Assembly (NCBI GenBank): GCA_023435565.1
Contig: JAEYRN010000053.1
Span: 1-43,125 of the forward strand
Direction: 5' to 3'
Length of the DNA stretch: 43,125 nt
Source of the DNA: Bacillota bacterium
GTDB taxonomy: Bacteria > Bacillota > UBA4882 > UBA8346
Shown piece after piece: positions 17,595 to 26,927 of this stretch (positions within the stretch are counted from its first letter, which is position 1; each line of letters begins with the position of its first letter). The position numbers and the translations under genes were made by a program. A model generated the notes under the pieces. The model searched no databases and was not told the DNA's origin. It worked only from the letters and a program-made list of their open reading frames with translations.

Positions 17595-18329
17595 TCACTT
17601 TGCCCTTTTTATGTTTTTTTTTGTAATAGTAAAAGTTGATTCAACCGAACGTTCCTTAATAAGCTTCTTCATTTTCTCAACCTCGTGATTAGCAGCTTTA
17701 TATTGATCAAGCAAAGCTAAATTTCTTTTATATTCAGGAGTTTTAGTACTCCCACCAAATTTATGCCATAAATGATAAATGGTTTCATCCATTTTAAAGT
17801 AATTTCCACAAATAGTATTCATCGATATTGCAAATGCCCTGTCTTCGCAACCCCAACCTTGAAAACGTTCATCAAAACCGGAAACAGCTTCAAAGGTTGA
17901 CCTGGTCATGGCATTCATTAATGATCCAGAACTAAAACGGTTTAAATTTTTGTTTATAATGTCCTGAGGCCCAATTTTTATTTTTTTCGGCATTTTCTGT
18001 TCAAGTAATCTCATAGTTGCCTCATAAGTCAGCCTATAACCTATTTTAAAAGGTATAATCCAAGGATACAGGTGAATATATGACTTAATCTTGGTTATTA
18101 AATCAGGGTTAAAAATAACATCACTATCGGCAATAATAAATAGATCACCTCTAGCTTTTCGGGCCGCTTTATTTATTGCTCTAGCTCTGGAAAAAAGTTC
18201 GCTCTCATCCAAGCCCAAACATAATTCCAGTTGCGGCATTAGAAGTTTATATCTTTTTTCAACATTTTTCCATAAAAAATCCCGCCAACCATGATCCGGT
18301 TTATAAGGAATTAATACAGAGATTTTCAT
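17595..18329 (-). CDS. GT2-family glycosyltransferase (chondroitin polymerase-like)
   Basis: 244-residue GT-A glycosyltransferase. The motifs are ISVLIPYKPD at the start, DSD at 68-70 (FIIADSDVIF) for metal binding, and GFDERFQGWGCEDRAF near 150-160, the typical galactosyltransferase/chondroitin-synthase-like C-terminal motif with the ED base pair. The last about 30 residues are lysine-rich. GAGGGG precedes the ATG. The exostosin-like fragment follows after one base, so this gene may have lost a partner enzyme. Confidence 0.87.
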   Translation of the reverse strand: MKISVLIPYKPDHGWRDFLWKNVEKRYKLLMPQLELCLGLDESELFSRARAINKAARKARGDLFIIADSDVIFNPDLITKIKSYIHLYPWIIPFKIGYRLTYEATMRLLEQKMPKKIKIGPQDIINKNLNRFSSGSLMNAMTRSTFEAVSGFDERFQGWGCEDRAFAISMNTICGNYFKMDETIYHLWHKFGGSTKTPEYKRNLALLDQYKAANHEVEKMKKLIKERSVESTFTITKKNIKRAK

Positions 18330-18409
18330 TTTAAATCCCCTCTCGGTTCCAATTTAGTTCTCTTATTAGTATTGTAGTAGTCTTGCAAGAAAGATGGTTT
18401 GAAATTGTA

Positions 18410-19345
18410 TTAAAAGATGTAATATCGTTGATTAAACCATTTTGGTCCTTTATTTGATTTTAAATTATGTTCTCTAACTATTTCTTCAATAATTTTTAAT
18501 CTCGATGGAAACCTTGAAGGTTGTTTGAGATAAGCCCAGGCTAGCCTTCGATGCAAGTTCATCATCACATATAGGTTATACATTGCCCAAAAGCTGTCAG
18601 GGACACTTCCACCGTTATATCCAATTATTTCGCCTTTAACAAACCAAACGCTGCAATTCTTACTACCCCAGGGTAACTTATAAAAATCATGAATTGGGTC
18701 TCCCCATTTGTATCCGTTAAAATCAATGATACCGTTTAATTTATTATTATGGACGATAATATTTCTCACACCGTAATCATAGTGTAGAAACCGAAGTGGC
18801 CTTCCTTTCATTAAATCAACATGTTTATTAATATAATCCAATACATATTTCTCTTTATAAAAAGAAAGCTTTAAATCTTTAAATTTTTTTAAATCTGCTA
18901 AAAATTTAGGATATCTTTTATCAAACCAATCCCGCTTCGTTTTTGGGCATTTTAATTTATGTAGTTTTTTTAATTCTTTACCTGCAGCAATCCCAATCTT
19001 CAATTGTTCGGTTGTTGATAAATTCGGCAGAATGGATTCACTCGATTTTCCTTGTAAATATTCAACAACCGAATAACAATATCTATCATCGGCTGTCTTG
19101 TCAAAAACCACCGGTTTTAAACATTTGACTCCTTTTTTATGGAACTTATTAATAATGTTAAACATTTTTTGATACTTATGAAAACGTCCGATTTTTGCCA
19201 CTCTTAATATAAATTTTTCTTGGTTATTACTGAATAAAATATATTTTTTTTCCGGTGATTGCCCTTTATTTAAAGTTTGGATTTGGTCAACCGATTTTAA
19301 AAGTTTGTGACTCTTGATAATATTTTCAATAATTCCTTGATCCAT
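18410..19345 (-). CDS. Aminoglycoside-phosphotransferase-fold kinase
   Basis: 311-residue APH/choline-kinase-like protein. The N-lobe has a Lys/Arg-bearing strand (EKFILRVAK). The catalytic loop is FLHYDYGVRNII (H-x-D-x4-N) and the metal-binding Asp is in GIIDFNGYKWGDP, so it should be an active small-molecule kinase. Within a glycan locus it could phosphorylate a sugar or a surface component; it is not a resistance gene on this evidence. GGAGG gives seven-base spacing to ATG 19345, better than the TTG two codons earlier. It is separate from the CotS-like protein, which has the same fold. Confidence 0.82.
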   Translation of the reverse strand: MDQGIIENIIKSHKLLKSVDQIQTLNKGQSPEKKYILFSNNQEKFILRVAKIGRFHKYQKMFNIINKFHKKGVKCLKPVVFDKTADDRYCYSVVEYLQGKSSESILPNLSTTEQLKIGIAAGKELKKLHKLKCPKTKRDWFDKRYPKFLADLKKFKDLKLSFYKEKYVLDYINKHVDLMKGRPLRFLHYDYGVRNIIVHNNKLNGIIDFNGYKWGDPIHDFYKLPWGSKNCSVWFVKGEIIGYNGGSVPDSFWAMYNLYVMMNLHRRLAWAYLKQPSRFPSRLKIIEEIVREHNLKSNKGPKWFNQRYYIF

Positions 19346-19424
19346 TTTCAATCCTCCAATTTTAACCAGGATTGACAGCTTAACTTAAGAATCAATATTT
19401 TTAACTTTGAAATATTTACATAGA

Positions 19425-20159
19425 TTATTTACCGTACATCAGCTTCCACCCATGGGAAACTAACCAACGTAATATTTTAGATTTTTCATGGTAAATGTTC
19501 TTCTGCCGTCTTAGGGCTTTTTGGGGAGCTTCATCCCGCAGTTTTTCGAAACCTTTTCGAACCGGTACTATAGCCGGATGTTTTCTTGTTAAATCCCAAA
19601 TAGCGCAACTGGCGGAAAGATCGGTTGTAAATATTTTCGGGCTTAAAACTTTAAGCGCTTCCCAGGCCCAATTATCAGGAATGAACCGGTAAAGACTGGT
19701 TTTGAGCATCATTCCCTTATTGGGCATAACCATATCAACTTTTTTAGGAAATTTAACTCCCTCGGAAAGGTATAGATCCCTTTTGTTATAATTTTTAAAG
19801 GGAGGCTTAAATCTACTGCCTTGCTGTGCTACTGCGGGAAAATGCAAGACCCATTTTCGTAAAGCATTTAAGCCGGCTTTGGTTAATAGATAATCATCAT
19901 CGATAATTAATACATATGGTTTAGTTGTGTTTAAAGCCCCAAGATGTTTCCCCATTGGTCCTATATTTTTAGTATTAGTTATATTATGAGTTGCTTCCGG
20001 TATTGGTTTAGCCCCATTATTCCATACGACCACTTCGGTAATACCCAAATTCAACAAACGCCTTACACAAATCCTGGCACATTTTGGACGGGCATAATTA
20101 CACAAAACTGCGCAGATTTCCTTAAGGGGTACTTTTTGGTCTTTTATTTTTTGGTCCAT
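19425..20159 (-). CDS. Glycosyltransferase of a tandem paralogous set (copy 3)
   Basis: 244 residues, GT-A type, one of three adjacent paralogues. Shared marks are CNYARP near residue 20, EVVVWNNGAKP at 42-52, a metal-binding DDD at 87-89 (LIIDDDYLLT), a TTDLSASCAIWDLT segment and a final W-rich SHGWKL. The arrangement resembles GT64/EXTL2-like domains or short GT2 enzymes; the exact CAZy family is not certain. GGAGG precedes the ATG. The 20-160 base spacings suggest a single transcript for the three copies. Confidence 0.75.
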   Translation of the reverse strand: MDQKIKDQKVPLKEICAVLCNYARPKCARICVRRLLNLGITEVVVWNNGAKPIPEATHNITNTKNIGPMGKHLGALNTTKPYVLIIDDDYLLTKAGLNALRKWVLHFPAVAQQGSRFKPPFKNYNKRDLYLSEGVKFPKKVDMVMPNKGMMLKTSLYRFIPDNWAWEALKVLSPKIFTTDLSASCAIWDLTRKHPAIVPVRKGFEKLRDEAPQKALRRQKNIYHEKSKILRWLVSHGWKLMYGK

Positions 20160-20234
20160 AATATTTCCTCCAAAAAATCCCGAGTATTATAAGTACTATT
20201 GTAAATAGACTATTGAATTAACAATAAAAATACT

Positions 20235-20981
20235 TCAATGGGTTTTCTTCGCATCACCCAATAGTTTCCATCCATTATTGACAAGCCATTTGAGCATTTT
20301 AGTCTTTTCCTCGTAAAAATTTTTTTGCTTCCGCGCAGCTTTTTCAGGCGCTTCATCAGGTAAACAGACATACCCCTTACCGGCTACCGGCACAACCACC
20401 GGACGTTTATGGGTCAGATCGAGAATGGCGCAACTCACCGGAATATCAGTAGTGATAAACCCCTTACGGACAGCCTTCAAACATCCCCATGCCCAATGAT
20501 TAAGGATTGACCGGCAGAGATCGGATTTGATAATCATACCCCGGTTAGAAATAATAACATCAACCTTTTTGGTGGTTTTAACAGTATCCGATAAATATTT
20601 AATTCTTTTGTAATTTTTCTTAAATGGCGAACCATAAATCAATCCGGCTTGAACAACCGTGGGGTACTTGGCGGCATATTTGAGAAGTGTATTTAATCCT
20701 TTCTTGGTAAGTAAAACATCATCATCAACGATTAAAATATATGGTTTTGAAGCATGTAAAGCTCCGTAATATCTCCCAATTGCCCCGATGTTTCTAGCGG
20801 AGTTAATATTTAGAGTTGCTCCGGGAACAGGCTTAATACCATTATTCCATACGATAATCTCGGTAAGCCCTAAATCCCGTAGTCGCTTTACTACAAGTTT
20901 AGCGCTTTTGGGACGCGCATAATTACACATAATTGCAGTTACTTCAGCTAAAGAAACGGGTTTTACCTCGCTTATCATCAT
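20235..20981 (-). CDS. Glycosyltransferase of a tandem paralogous set (copy 2)
   Basis: Middle copy of the three paralogues, 248 residues. It keeps CNYARP, EIIVWNNGIKP, the DDD metal motif (LIVDDDVLLT) and TTDIPVSCAILDLT. It ends with NNGWKLLGDAKKTH, the longest tail of the three. It is closer by eye to copy 1 than to copy 3. The start is ambiguous among TTG 20984, ATG 20981 and ATG 20978; the only purine-rich site is GGTGA just ahead of them, weaker than for the two sister genes. Confidence 0.75.
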   Translation of the reverse strand: MMISEVKPVSLAEVTAIMCNYARPKSAKLVVKRLRDLGLTEIIVWNNGIKPVPGATLNINSARNIGAIGRYYGALHASKPYILIVDDDVLLTKKGLNTLLKYAAKYPTVVQAGLIYGSPFKKNYKRIKYLSDTVKTTKKVDVIISNRGMIIKSDLCRSILNHWAWGCLKAVRKGFITTDIPVSCAILDLTHKRPVVVPVAGKGYVCLPDEAPEKAARKQKNFYEEKTKMLKWLVNNGWKLLGDAKKTH

Positions 20982-21004
20982 CAATCACCAATCAATCTTT
21001 TGGA

Positions 21005-21745
21005 TTATTTTTTTTTTAGCGGTTTCCAACCATGGTTGATCATCCATCTTAAAATTTTGGTCTTTTCTTCCCTGGCTCCTTTTTGACGGCTAAGAGCTTT
21101 ATGGGGAGCTTCATCTTTGAGTTTCACCATTCCACGCCCATTAACCGGAACGACTACGGGGTGTTGCTTTGTTAAGTCGAGAATCGCGCAACTAACAGCA
21201 AGGTCTGTAGCGATAAAACCCGGTCTTACCGCTTCTTTAAATTTCCAGGACCAATGTTCGAGGATCCGCCGACACAAATCGGTAGTGAGCAGCAGTCCGC
21301 CATATGGTAAAACCAGATCCACTTTTCTAGGCAGTTTGGTTTGGTTTGATTTAATTACTTTCCGATTAAAATATCTTTTAAATGGGGGATTAAAAACCGC
21401 TCCGCATTGCACAACCGCCGGATATTTGGCAGCCCATAATCTTAATGCGGCTAATCCTGATTGAGTCAGCATATGGTCGTCATCCACGATCAAAATATAC
21501 GGTTTTTGAGTATGCAACCCTATGTAATACCTGCCTATTGAACCGATATTCTTTGAACTAACAATATTTCTATTAGCGCCGCGAATTGGTTTTGCTTTAT
21601 TATTCCAGACGATAATTTCGGTAAGCCCCAAATCCCTGAGGCGTTTAACACATGTTTTAGCATTATTAGGTCTGGCATAATTACAGGTCGCTGCGCAAAT
21701 ATCACTTTTTGGAATTACCTTTCTTGGGATTGGTTTCTTACTCAT
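21005..21745 (-). CDS. Glycosyltransferase of a tandem paralogous set (copy 1)
   Basis: First gene of the tandem set on its strand, 246 residues. Marks: CNYARP, EIIVWNNKAKP, metal-binding DDD at 88-90 (LIVDDDHML), ATDLAVSCAILDLT and NHGWKPLKKK at the end. AAAGGAG lies ahead of the ATG. All three copies keep the putative metal site, so none looks dead. Divergence is concentrated around residues 95-160, where acceptor specificity would be expected, suggesting related but different substrates. Confidence 0.77.
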   Translation of the reverse strand: MSKKPIPRKVIPKSDICAATCNYARPNNAKTCVKRLRDLGLTEIIVWNNKAKPIRGANRNIVSSKNIGSIGRYYIGLHTQKPYILIVDDDHMLTQSGLAALRLWAAKYPAVVQCGAVFNPPFKRYFNRKVIKSNQTKLPRKVDLVLPYGGLLLTTDLCRRILEHWSWKFKEAVRPGFIATDLAVSCAILDLTKQHPVVVPVNGRGMVKLKDEAPHKALSRQKGAREEKTKILRWMINHGWKPLKKK

Positions 21746-21986
21746 AATAATTCTCCTTTGACTGATTTGAGGAATTCCGAACCAAAGTCTTGTTTTAGCG
21801 TCGGTTTAAACAAAGCTTAATCTATATTATGATTTTAACTTGGTTGGTTCTCCGTTCCAAAAGAAGAGCTTTCGATGATTGAGTCACATTCTACATCCGC
21901 GTAACGTCAAACCGACAAGCGCCGATAGCATTTTTAATCTGTTAAACATAAAATAATTCGAAACCTAACCTGAGCAACAGATATCC

Positions 21987-22023
21987 GCGTAACGCGGTAC
22001 GTTTAAACGCGTAACGGCTTACG
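21987..22023 (+). repeat. CGTAACG-type dispersed repeat, copy A
   Basis: GC-rich island in AT-rich spacer DNA with the pattern AACGCGGTAC, six bases, ACGCGTAACG, ending 16 bases before the glf start and just before its ribosome-binding site. Two related copies lie at 29696-29730 and 29842-29870. A short relative (ATCCGCGTAACG) also occurs near 21896. The rest of the spacer back to 21746 holds no gene. Confidence 0.65.
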
Positions 22024-22039
22024 AAACGGAGGAATCTAA

Positions 22040-23161
22040 TTGTTTGACTATCTAATAGTGGGAGCTGGGTTTGCCGGGTGTGTAGTAGCCGAGCGATTGG
22101 CCAGCCAACATGGTAAACGAGTTCTAATAGTTGATAAAAGAAATCATATCGGAGGAAACTGCTATGATTGTTATGACCAGGCCGGTGTTTTAATCCATCG
22201 TTACGGCCCTCATACATTTCATACTAATGACCGGAAGGTCTTTGAGTATCTGCTTCAATTTACTGAGTGGAGGTATTACCAACATCGAGTTCAAGCTTAT
22301 GTGGAGGGTAAATTTTTACCGATCCCAATAAATCTTGACACAGTCAATGAACTTTACGGATTAAACTTATCCACCCTTGAACTAATGGAGTATTTTGTAA
22401 AAACCCGTGAACCTATAACAGAAATAAAATCAGCGGAAGATGCCGTAGTCTCACAGGTAGGCAGAGAACTATTTGAAAAGTTCTTTAAAGGTCTGACCAG
22501 GAAACATTGGGGGATAGACGCTCGTGAACTTGACGCTTCTGTAACCATGAGGATTCCGGTACGGACCAATAGGGATGACCGTTATTTTACCGACCGTTTT
22601 CAAGGTTTACCCAAACACGGATATACCGCGCTATTCTCCAGAATGCTGGAACACCCGAGAATATCAGTTTTACTGAATACCGACTACCGTTCAATCTACA
22701 ATGAGATCCGGTTCAATCAGATGGTCTTCACCGGTCCCATTGATGAATATTTTGACTATCTACATGGGCCTCTTCCCTATCGCTCGGTTAATTTCCAGTT
22801 TGAAACATATCCTACGGAAGAACTTAAAGGAGGATTTTATCAACAGGTTGGTACGGTTACTTATCCTAATGACTATGATTTTACCCGAGTAGCCGAGTTC
22901 AAACACTTTACAGGTAAAAACCATTTATTTACTACTATTGTCCGGCAATACCCGCGCGAACAAGGTGATCCGTATTATCCGATTCCTAATGAGGAAACCA
23001 AAGTTTTGTATCGGAAATATTGGAGCTTGGCGGAAAAACTTAAAAATGTATGGTTTATCGGCCGGCTCGGTAATTACAAATATTACAATATGGACCAAGT
23101 GGTTGAAAAAGCATTAGAACTTGTGGAAAAACAATTAATTTATCAAGCTAAAAGTGATTAA
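22040..23161 (+). CDS. glf: UDP-galactopyranose mutase
   Basis: 373-residue flavoenzyme that converts UDP-galactopyranose to UDP-galactofuranose, the donor for galactofuranose-containing glycans. The FAD-binding start LIVGAGFAGCVVAERLA and DKRNHIGGN are clear, followed by the family segments HTFHTNDRKV, KHWGIDARELD and RIPVRTNRDDRYF with the conserved Arg, and a final GRLGNYKYYNMDQ. Length is normal for bacterial Glf. The start is TTG behind CGGAGG. It is the only plus-strand gene in this part of the cluster and is closed by its own terminator, so it is a separate transcript. Confidence 0.96.
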   Translation: MFDYLIVGAGFAGCVVAERLASQHGKRVLIVDKRNHIGGNCYDCYDQAGVLIHRYGPHTFHTNDRKVFEYLLQFTEWRYYQHRVQAYVEGKFLPIPINLDTVNELYGLNLSTLELMEYFVKTREPITEIKSAEDAVVSQVGRELFEKFFKGLTRKHWGIDARELDASVTMRIPVRTNRDDRYFTDRFQGLPKHGYTALFSRMLEHPRISVLLNTDYRSIYNEIRFNQMVFTGPIDEYFDYLHGPLPYRSVNFQFETYPTEELKGGFYQQVGTVTYPNDYDFTRVAEFKHFTGKNHLFTTIVRQYPREQGDPYYPIPNEETKVLYRKYWSLAEKLKNVWFIGRLGNYKYYNMDQVVEKALELVEKQLIYQAKSD

Positions 23162-23192
23162 AAGCCGAAATTTTTTTATCTTCGGCTTTTTT
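23162..23192 (+). terminator. Rho-independent terminator after glf
   Basis: AAGCCGAA (23162-23169) pairs with TTCGGCTT (23181-23188), followed by further T. It begins immediately after the glf stop. Confidence 0.88.
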
Positions 23193-23252
23193 GAATGTCC
23201 ATATATTTCTATTTGATTTTAAATACCTATCAACTTAATGTAAATAACTATA

Positions 23253-24257
23253 TTAAGCACTAGTACCAATATTTGGGTCATTCATTTTAAAATGCTGTTT
23301 AGATAAAGTCTGACTTCGATACCAAGATACGAACCGTTCTATTCCTTCAACGATATCAACCAGGGGTCGGTATGCTAAAATTTGTTTAGAATGACTTAAG
23401 TCAGCCCATGTTCGGGGCACATCCCCCTTTTGAACGGGCATCATTGTTATCCGAGGTTCTTTTCCTACCACGTTTCCTATTAAATTAATTAGTTCCGACA
23501 GGACGACTGTCCGGGAATTTCCCAAGTTAAAAATTTCAAACGAATATGGAATTTCCATTGCTGCTAGAATACCCTTAACTAAATCATCAACATAAGTATA
23601 ATCCCGTTCACTATTGCCTATCCCAAATAATGGCACTTCTAATCCTTGTTCGATCCTTTCAGTGAATTGATATATTGCCATTTCCGGCCGTTGTCTTGGA
23701 CCATATACCGTAAAAAAACGTAAGCAACCAACTGAAAAACCATAAAGCCGGTGATAGGTCCGACAGAAAACTTCACCGCCAATTTTAGCGGCGGCATATT
23801 GTGATAAGGGCTTATCCACCCGATCGCTTTCTTTGAATGGAACTGGATTATCACCATAAACAGAAGAGGAAGAAGCAAATAAAAAGCGTTTTATTTGATA
23901 TTTTGCAGCATATTCCAATAGATTTACAGTACCTTCAATATCCACCGAGACATAATCGCGGGGGTTGGCCAAGGACGGTCGCACTCCTGCTAAAGCAGCC
24001 AGATGAATAATATCCTTAATAGGATGGGTAGTAAAGATTTTATCTAAAACCCGGTTATCCCTAATATCGCCACGATATAAATGATAATGGGGATTATCTA
24101 ATAGACCTGCTATATTTTGTTCTTTAATCATTGGATCATAATTATCGCAAAAATTATCAAGATTAACCGTTTCCAATTCCATTTCTACTAACTTTTCACA
24201 TAAATGCGAACCGATGAATCCAGAGCCTCCTGTAACCAAAACAACTTCCTTTTTCAT
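23253..24257 (-). CDS. NAD-dependent UDP-sugar epimerase (UDP-glucuronate 4-epimerase-like)
   Basis: 334-residue extended SDR enzyme. VTGGSGFIGSHL (NAD site, residues 8-19), the Ser/Thr-rich FASSSSVYGD at 127-136 and catalytic Tyr154/Lys158 (YAAAK) are present, and RFFTVYGPRQRPEMA is typical of UDP-glucuronate 4-epimerases. With ugd upstream it would turn UDP-glucuronate into UDP-galacturonate; UDP-glucose/galactose epimerase is the main alternative and would feed glf. The frame opens earlier, but AGAAGG ahead of ATG 24257 and the NAD fold fix this start. A copy of the ugd-leader repeat lies about 135 bases upstream. Confidence 0.88.
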   Translation of the reverse strand: MKKEVVLVTGGSGFIGSHLCEKLVEMELETVNLDNFCDNYDPMIKEQNIAGLLDNPHYHLYRGDIRDNRVLDKIFTTHPIKDIIHLAALAGVRPSLANPRDYVSVDIEGTVNLLEYAAKYQIKRFLFASSSSVYGDNPVPFKESDRVDKPLSQYAAAKIGGEVFCRTYHRLYGFSVGCLRFFTVYGPRQRPEMAIYQFTERIEQGLEVPLFGIGNSERDYTYVDDLVKGILAAMEIPYSFEIFNLGNSRTVVLSELINLIGNVVGKEPRITMMPVQKGDVPRTWADLSHSKQILAYRPLVDIVEGIERFVSWYRSQTLSKQHFKMNDPNIGTSA

Positions 24258-24390
24258 GTCTAATACCTTCTTCCAACATTGCAAGTGTGATTAAATACCA
24301 TCATTCTTACTTAATGCCTAAAGTTAAAAAACCAACGAAAGCCGTTTTACAATATATACAATAGAAATAATCAGAATACATAAGATATTT

Positions 24391-24485
24391 CCTCCACTAA
24401 AGTCTAACAGAATGATAATATATCTTATGATTATTTCAAAAATGATTCCCTGTACCGTTAGTAGAATACTTGGTGCTTAAGTCAA
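24391..24485 (-). repeat. 95-bp repeat upstream of the epimerase (copy of the ugd leader)
   Basis: Roughly 80 percent identical by eye to the ugd leader. On the minus strand it keeps GACTTAAGC, CATAAGATATAT, ACTTTAGTGGAGG and even the ribosome-binding site, but the gene that would follow is reduced to a 24-codon open frame. The terminal inverted repeat seen in the ugd copy is degraded here. Confidence 0.75.
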
Positions 24486-24495
24486 TAAAATAACA

Positions 24496-25278
24496 TTAAT
24501 TTTTTAATGATGGCTTCACCGGATGATATAGTTTTTGGTCATTTTGCCCAATCTTCTTAAATGGAGGCCTCCATCTTACAGTGCTATTATCGGAATTACT
24601 AAGATAGAAACGATTTTCATCACCAGGTTTAACAAAACTCCCATTTCCGCCAAAATCTCTCAACTCAAAACCATTATGATATAGTAAAGTGGCTAATACG
24701 ACTTCTTGATGGCCTTTCCATCCATCCCTTAATGAGCAATGAATAAATTTTAATCCCCGATTAGAAATTCTATAAATCGGATTATATGAGGCATAGCGTT
24801 TTTTTAGCGAAATTTTTTTTGATGGATGGTTCAAACCCCACCAGCGCCAGTTTGGTTTATCGGCGTAGCTTCGGATATCGCAGGCCAAGAGATCGGCACT
24901 AGAAGCATTAAAATATTGAAAAAACTTTCGCCAATCACCTGTAAATCTTACATCATACTCAATCAGCCAATAGAAATCATAGCTAGGATAATCTATAAAA
25001 AACTGAAGTAAAGGGAAATGACAGCTACCAGGAATAATTGACTTTCTGAGCATTGGATAATCTAAATGAATTAAACTTTCATCCGTAAATAGGTATTTCT
25101 TGTATTTAGCCAAATCGGATGGTGAATTATTGTCGGTTGAGTGGAACAGAAGATAGGTTTCACCTAGACCTTTTGTTGCCTTGTCAATTTTATTATATTC
25201 TTCTAATATTTCTTTACTAATGGTATGACACATGAATAAATAAATATTTTTTTTCTTATTGCCCCATAAATATTTCAT
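24496..25278 (-). CDS. Putative glycosyltransferase, DUF3405-like
   Basis: 260 residues, probably a GT-A type enzyme. The central YDFYWLIEYDVRFTGDW (E107, D109) recalls the DUF3405 core with its acidic metal-binding pair. Further on are WRWWGLNH and a GHQEV segment that could hold the catalytic base. It has no signal or membrane segment. AGGAG precedes the ATG. It sits between ugd and the epimerase on the same strand, which supports a role in the same glycan pathway. The family call is tentative. Confidence 0.6.
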   Translation of the reverse strand: MKYLWGNKKKNIYLFMCHTISKEILEEYNKIDKATKGLGETYLLFHSTDNNSPSDLAKYKKYLFTDESLIHLDYPMLRKSIIPGSCHFPLLQFFIDYPSYDFYWLIEYDVRFTGDWRKFFQYFNASSADLLACDIRSYADKPNWRWWGLNHPSKKISLKKRYASYNPIYRISNRGLKFIHCSLRDGWKGHQEVVLATLLYHNGFELRDFGGNGSFVKPGDENRFYLSNSDNSTVRWRPPFKKIGQNDQKLYHPVKPSLKN

Positions 25279-25606
25279 TTTTCTCCTAAAAGAAGACTTA
25301 ATATTGTTTAACCACGTCAGCCCCCAATTTAATATATAAAATTAAGTCCTTACATTGAAAAATAATATTTTTAATTAGCATTATTATGACATAAGTAACT
25401 AACGTGAGAACTAACCGTTAATTTATTACAATATTTTATTCACTCAGTATGAAATTCGTATTAGTAAAAAATAATTATTTTAATAGTACTTTATACCTAA
25501 TAATGAACATAAAAACTTCCTGTTTATTAATAATCCAGGAAGTTTGATAATATCTATGACAAATTTTATCTTATAAGAGTAATAGGTAAAACGGTAATAA
25601 GGAAAG
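25279..25606. other. AT-rich intergenic region between ugd and the DUF3405-like gene
   Basis: About 330 bases with no credible gene. It contains the ugd terminator; the rest is very AT-rich and presumably holds the promoter of the next minus-strand gene. A 70-codon open frame overlapping the ugd 3' end is a shadow frame. Confidence 0.6.
25508..25545 (-). terminator. Rho-independent terminator after ugd
   Basis: AAACTTCCTG (25513-25522) and CAGGAAGTTT (25536-25545) form a perfect 10-bp stem; on the minus strand a T-run follows. It lies about 60 bases after the ugd stop. Confidence 0.87.
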
Positions 25607-26920
25607 CTATTTTTTAATCCCTCTACCAACTCCTTCGTATAAAAACCCAGCTTTTTGAAGATCCTTCGGCGAATAAATATTTCGCAAATCAATGATAACA
25701 GGAATTTTCATTAATCTTTTTAGTTTCGAAAGATCCAGAGTGCGATAGATATTCCATTCCGTTATTATTATTAATGCATCTGTTCCTTTGGCCGTTTCAT
25801 AAATATCTTCTGAGTATTGAACCGATACTCCAAAAACTTTTTGAGCTTCCTTGATTGCCTTGGGATCATGCACTTTTACAATTGCCCCTGCTTTTAATAT
25901 ACTATTAATAATTGGAAGTGCCGGAGATTCCCTCATATCATCGGTATCGGCCTTAAAAGCCAACCCTAATATCGCCAAGGTTTTTCCCTTCAACGTACCG
26001 ACAACCCTTTTTATTTTTTGGAACATGAGTCGTTTTTGTAATTCATTGGAAGTCACTACTGCTTCGACGATTGATAATCTTTCTCCGGCCGCTTTGGCTA
26101 TTTCAACTAAAGCTTTAGTGTCTTTAGGAAAACAAGAACCGCCATATCCAGGACCGACATTCAAAAACTTCGGGCCAATCCGGGTATCCAGTCCCATCCC
26201 TTTAGCTACAGTTAAAACATCAGCATTAATCGTCTCACAAAGCTTGGCAATTTCATTAATATAAGCAATCTTCGTGGCTAAAAAGGCATTCGAAGCATAC
26301 TTGATTAGTTCAGCCGTTTCCAAATTGGTATAAATAAATGGAATCTGGGCTCCATCGAATTTTTGATAAACTTCCTTCATAATATTTTCGGATTTTAAGG
26401 ACTCTGTTCCAATTACAACCCGTTCCGGGTGGAAAAAATCTTCTATCGCGCTTCCTTCACGTAAAAATTCAGGATTGCTAACTACATCAAAATCACAAGA
26501 GGATTTGGAATATTCATTAATTAACGCTTGGACCCATTTCCCGGTTCCAACCGGAACTGTAGATTTATTGACTACCACCTTATAATTTCGCATATAATTG
26601 GCAATCTCTTTTGCTACAGCTTCTACCTGACCTAAGTCAGCCGACCCATCTTCTAGGGAAGGCGTACCTACTGCAATGAAAATAACCTGTGCTTCTTCGA
26701 TTCCTATCTTTAAATTGTTTGAAAACATAAGCCGATTTGCTTTCAAATTCTTTTTAACAATCTCTTCAAGGCCTTCTTCAAAAATTGGAATTTGTCCATC
26801 CTTTAACAAATCTATTTTTACCTGATCTATATCAACCGCTGACACTAAATGACCTAAGTCAGCTAAACCTGCAGCGGTTACCAAACCCACATATCCACAA
26901 CCAATAACTGTAATGTTCAT
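25607..26920 (-). CDS. ugd: UDP-glucose 6-dehydrogenase
   Basis: 437-residue NAD-dependent enzyme oxidising UDP-glucose to UDP-glucuronate. The N-terminal NAD fold starts ITVIGCGYVGLVTA, the linker has SNPEFLREGSAI, the catalytic Cys263 is in GYGGSCFPKDT, and the C-terminal UDP-binding domain has GLAFKADTDDMRESP. Length is normal. GGAGGAGA precedes the ATG and forms the end of a repeated leader element. It supplies acidic sugar precursors to the glycan cluster and probably works with the epimerase. Confidence 0.96.
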   Translation of the reverse strand: MNITVIGCGYVGLVTAAGLADLGHLVSAVDIDQVKIDLLKDGQIPIFEEGLEEIVKKNLKANRLMFSNNLKIGIEEAQVIFIAVGTPSLEDGSADLGQVEAVAKEIANYMRNYKVVVNKSTVPVGTGKWVQALINEYSKSSCDFDVVSNPEFLREGSAIEDFFHPERVVIGTESLKSENIMKEVYQKFDGAQIPFIYTNLETAELIKYASNAFLATKIAYINEIAKLCETINADVLTVAKGMGLDTRIGPKFLNVGPGYGGSCFPKDTKALVEIAKAAGERLSIVEAVVTSNELQKRLMFQKIKRVVGTLKGKTLAILGLAFKADTDDMRESPALPIINSILKAGAIVKVHDPKAIKEAQKVFGVSVQYSEDIYETAKGTDALIIITEWNIYRTLDLSKLKRLMKIPVIIDLRNIYSPKDLQKAGFLYEGVGRGIKK

Positions 26921-26927
26921 TCTATCT

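Noticed and set aside
18410..19345. Aminoglycoside resistance gene
   Set aside because: Only the general kinase fold is shared; context is a spore/surface glycan locus and no specific resistance-enzyme signature is visible.
25480..25692. 70-codon minus-strand frame at the 3' end of ugd
   Set aside because: It overlaps ugd in another frame, has no ribosome-binding site and reads through the ugd terminator.
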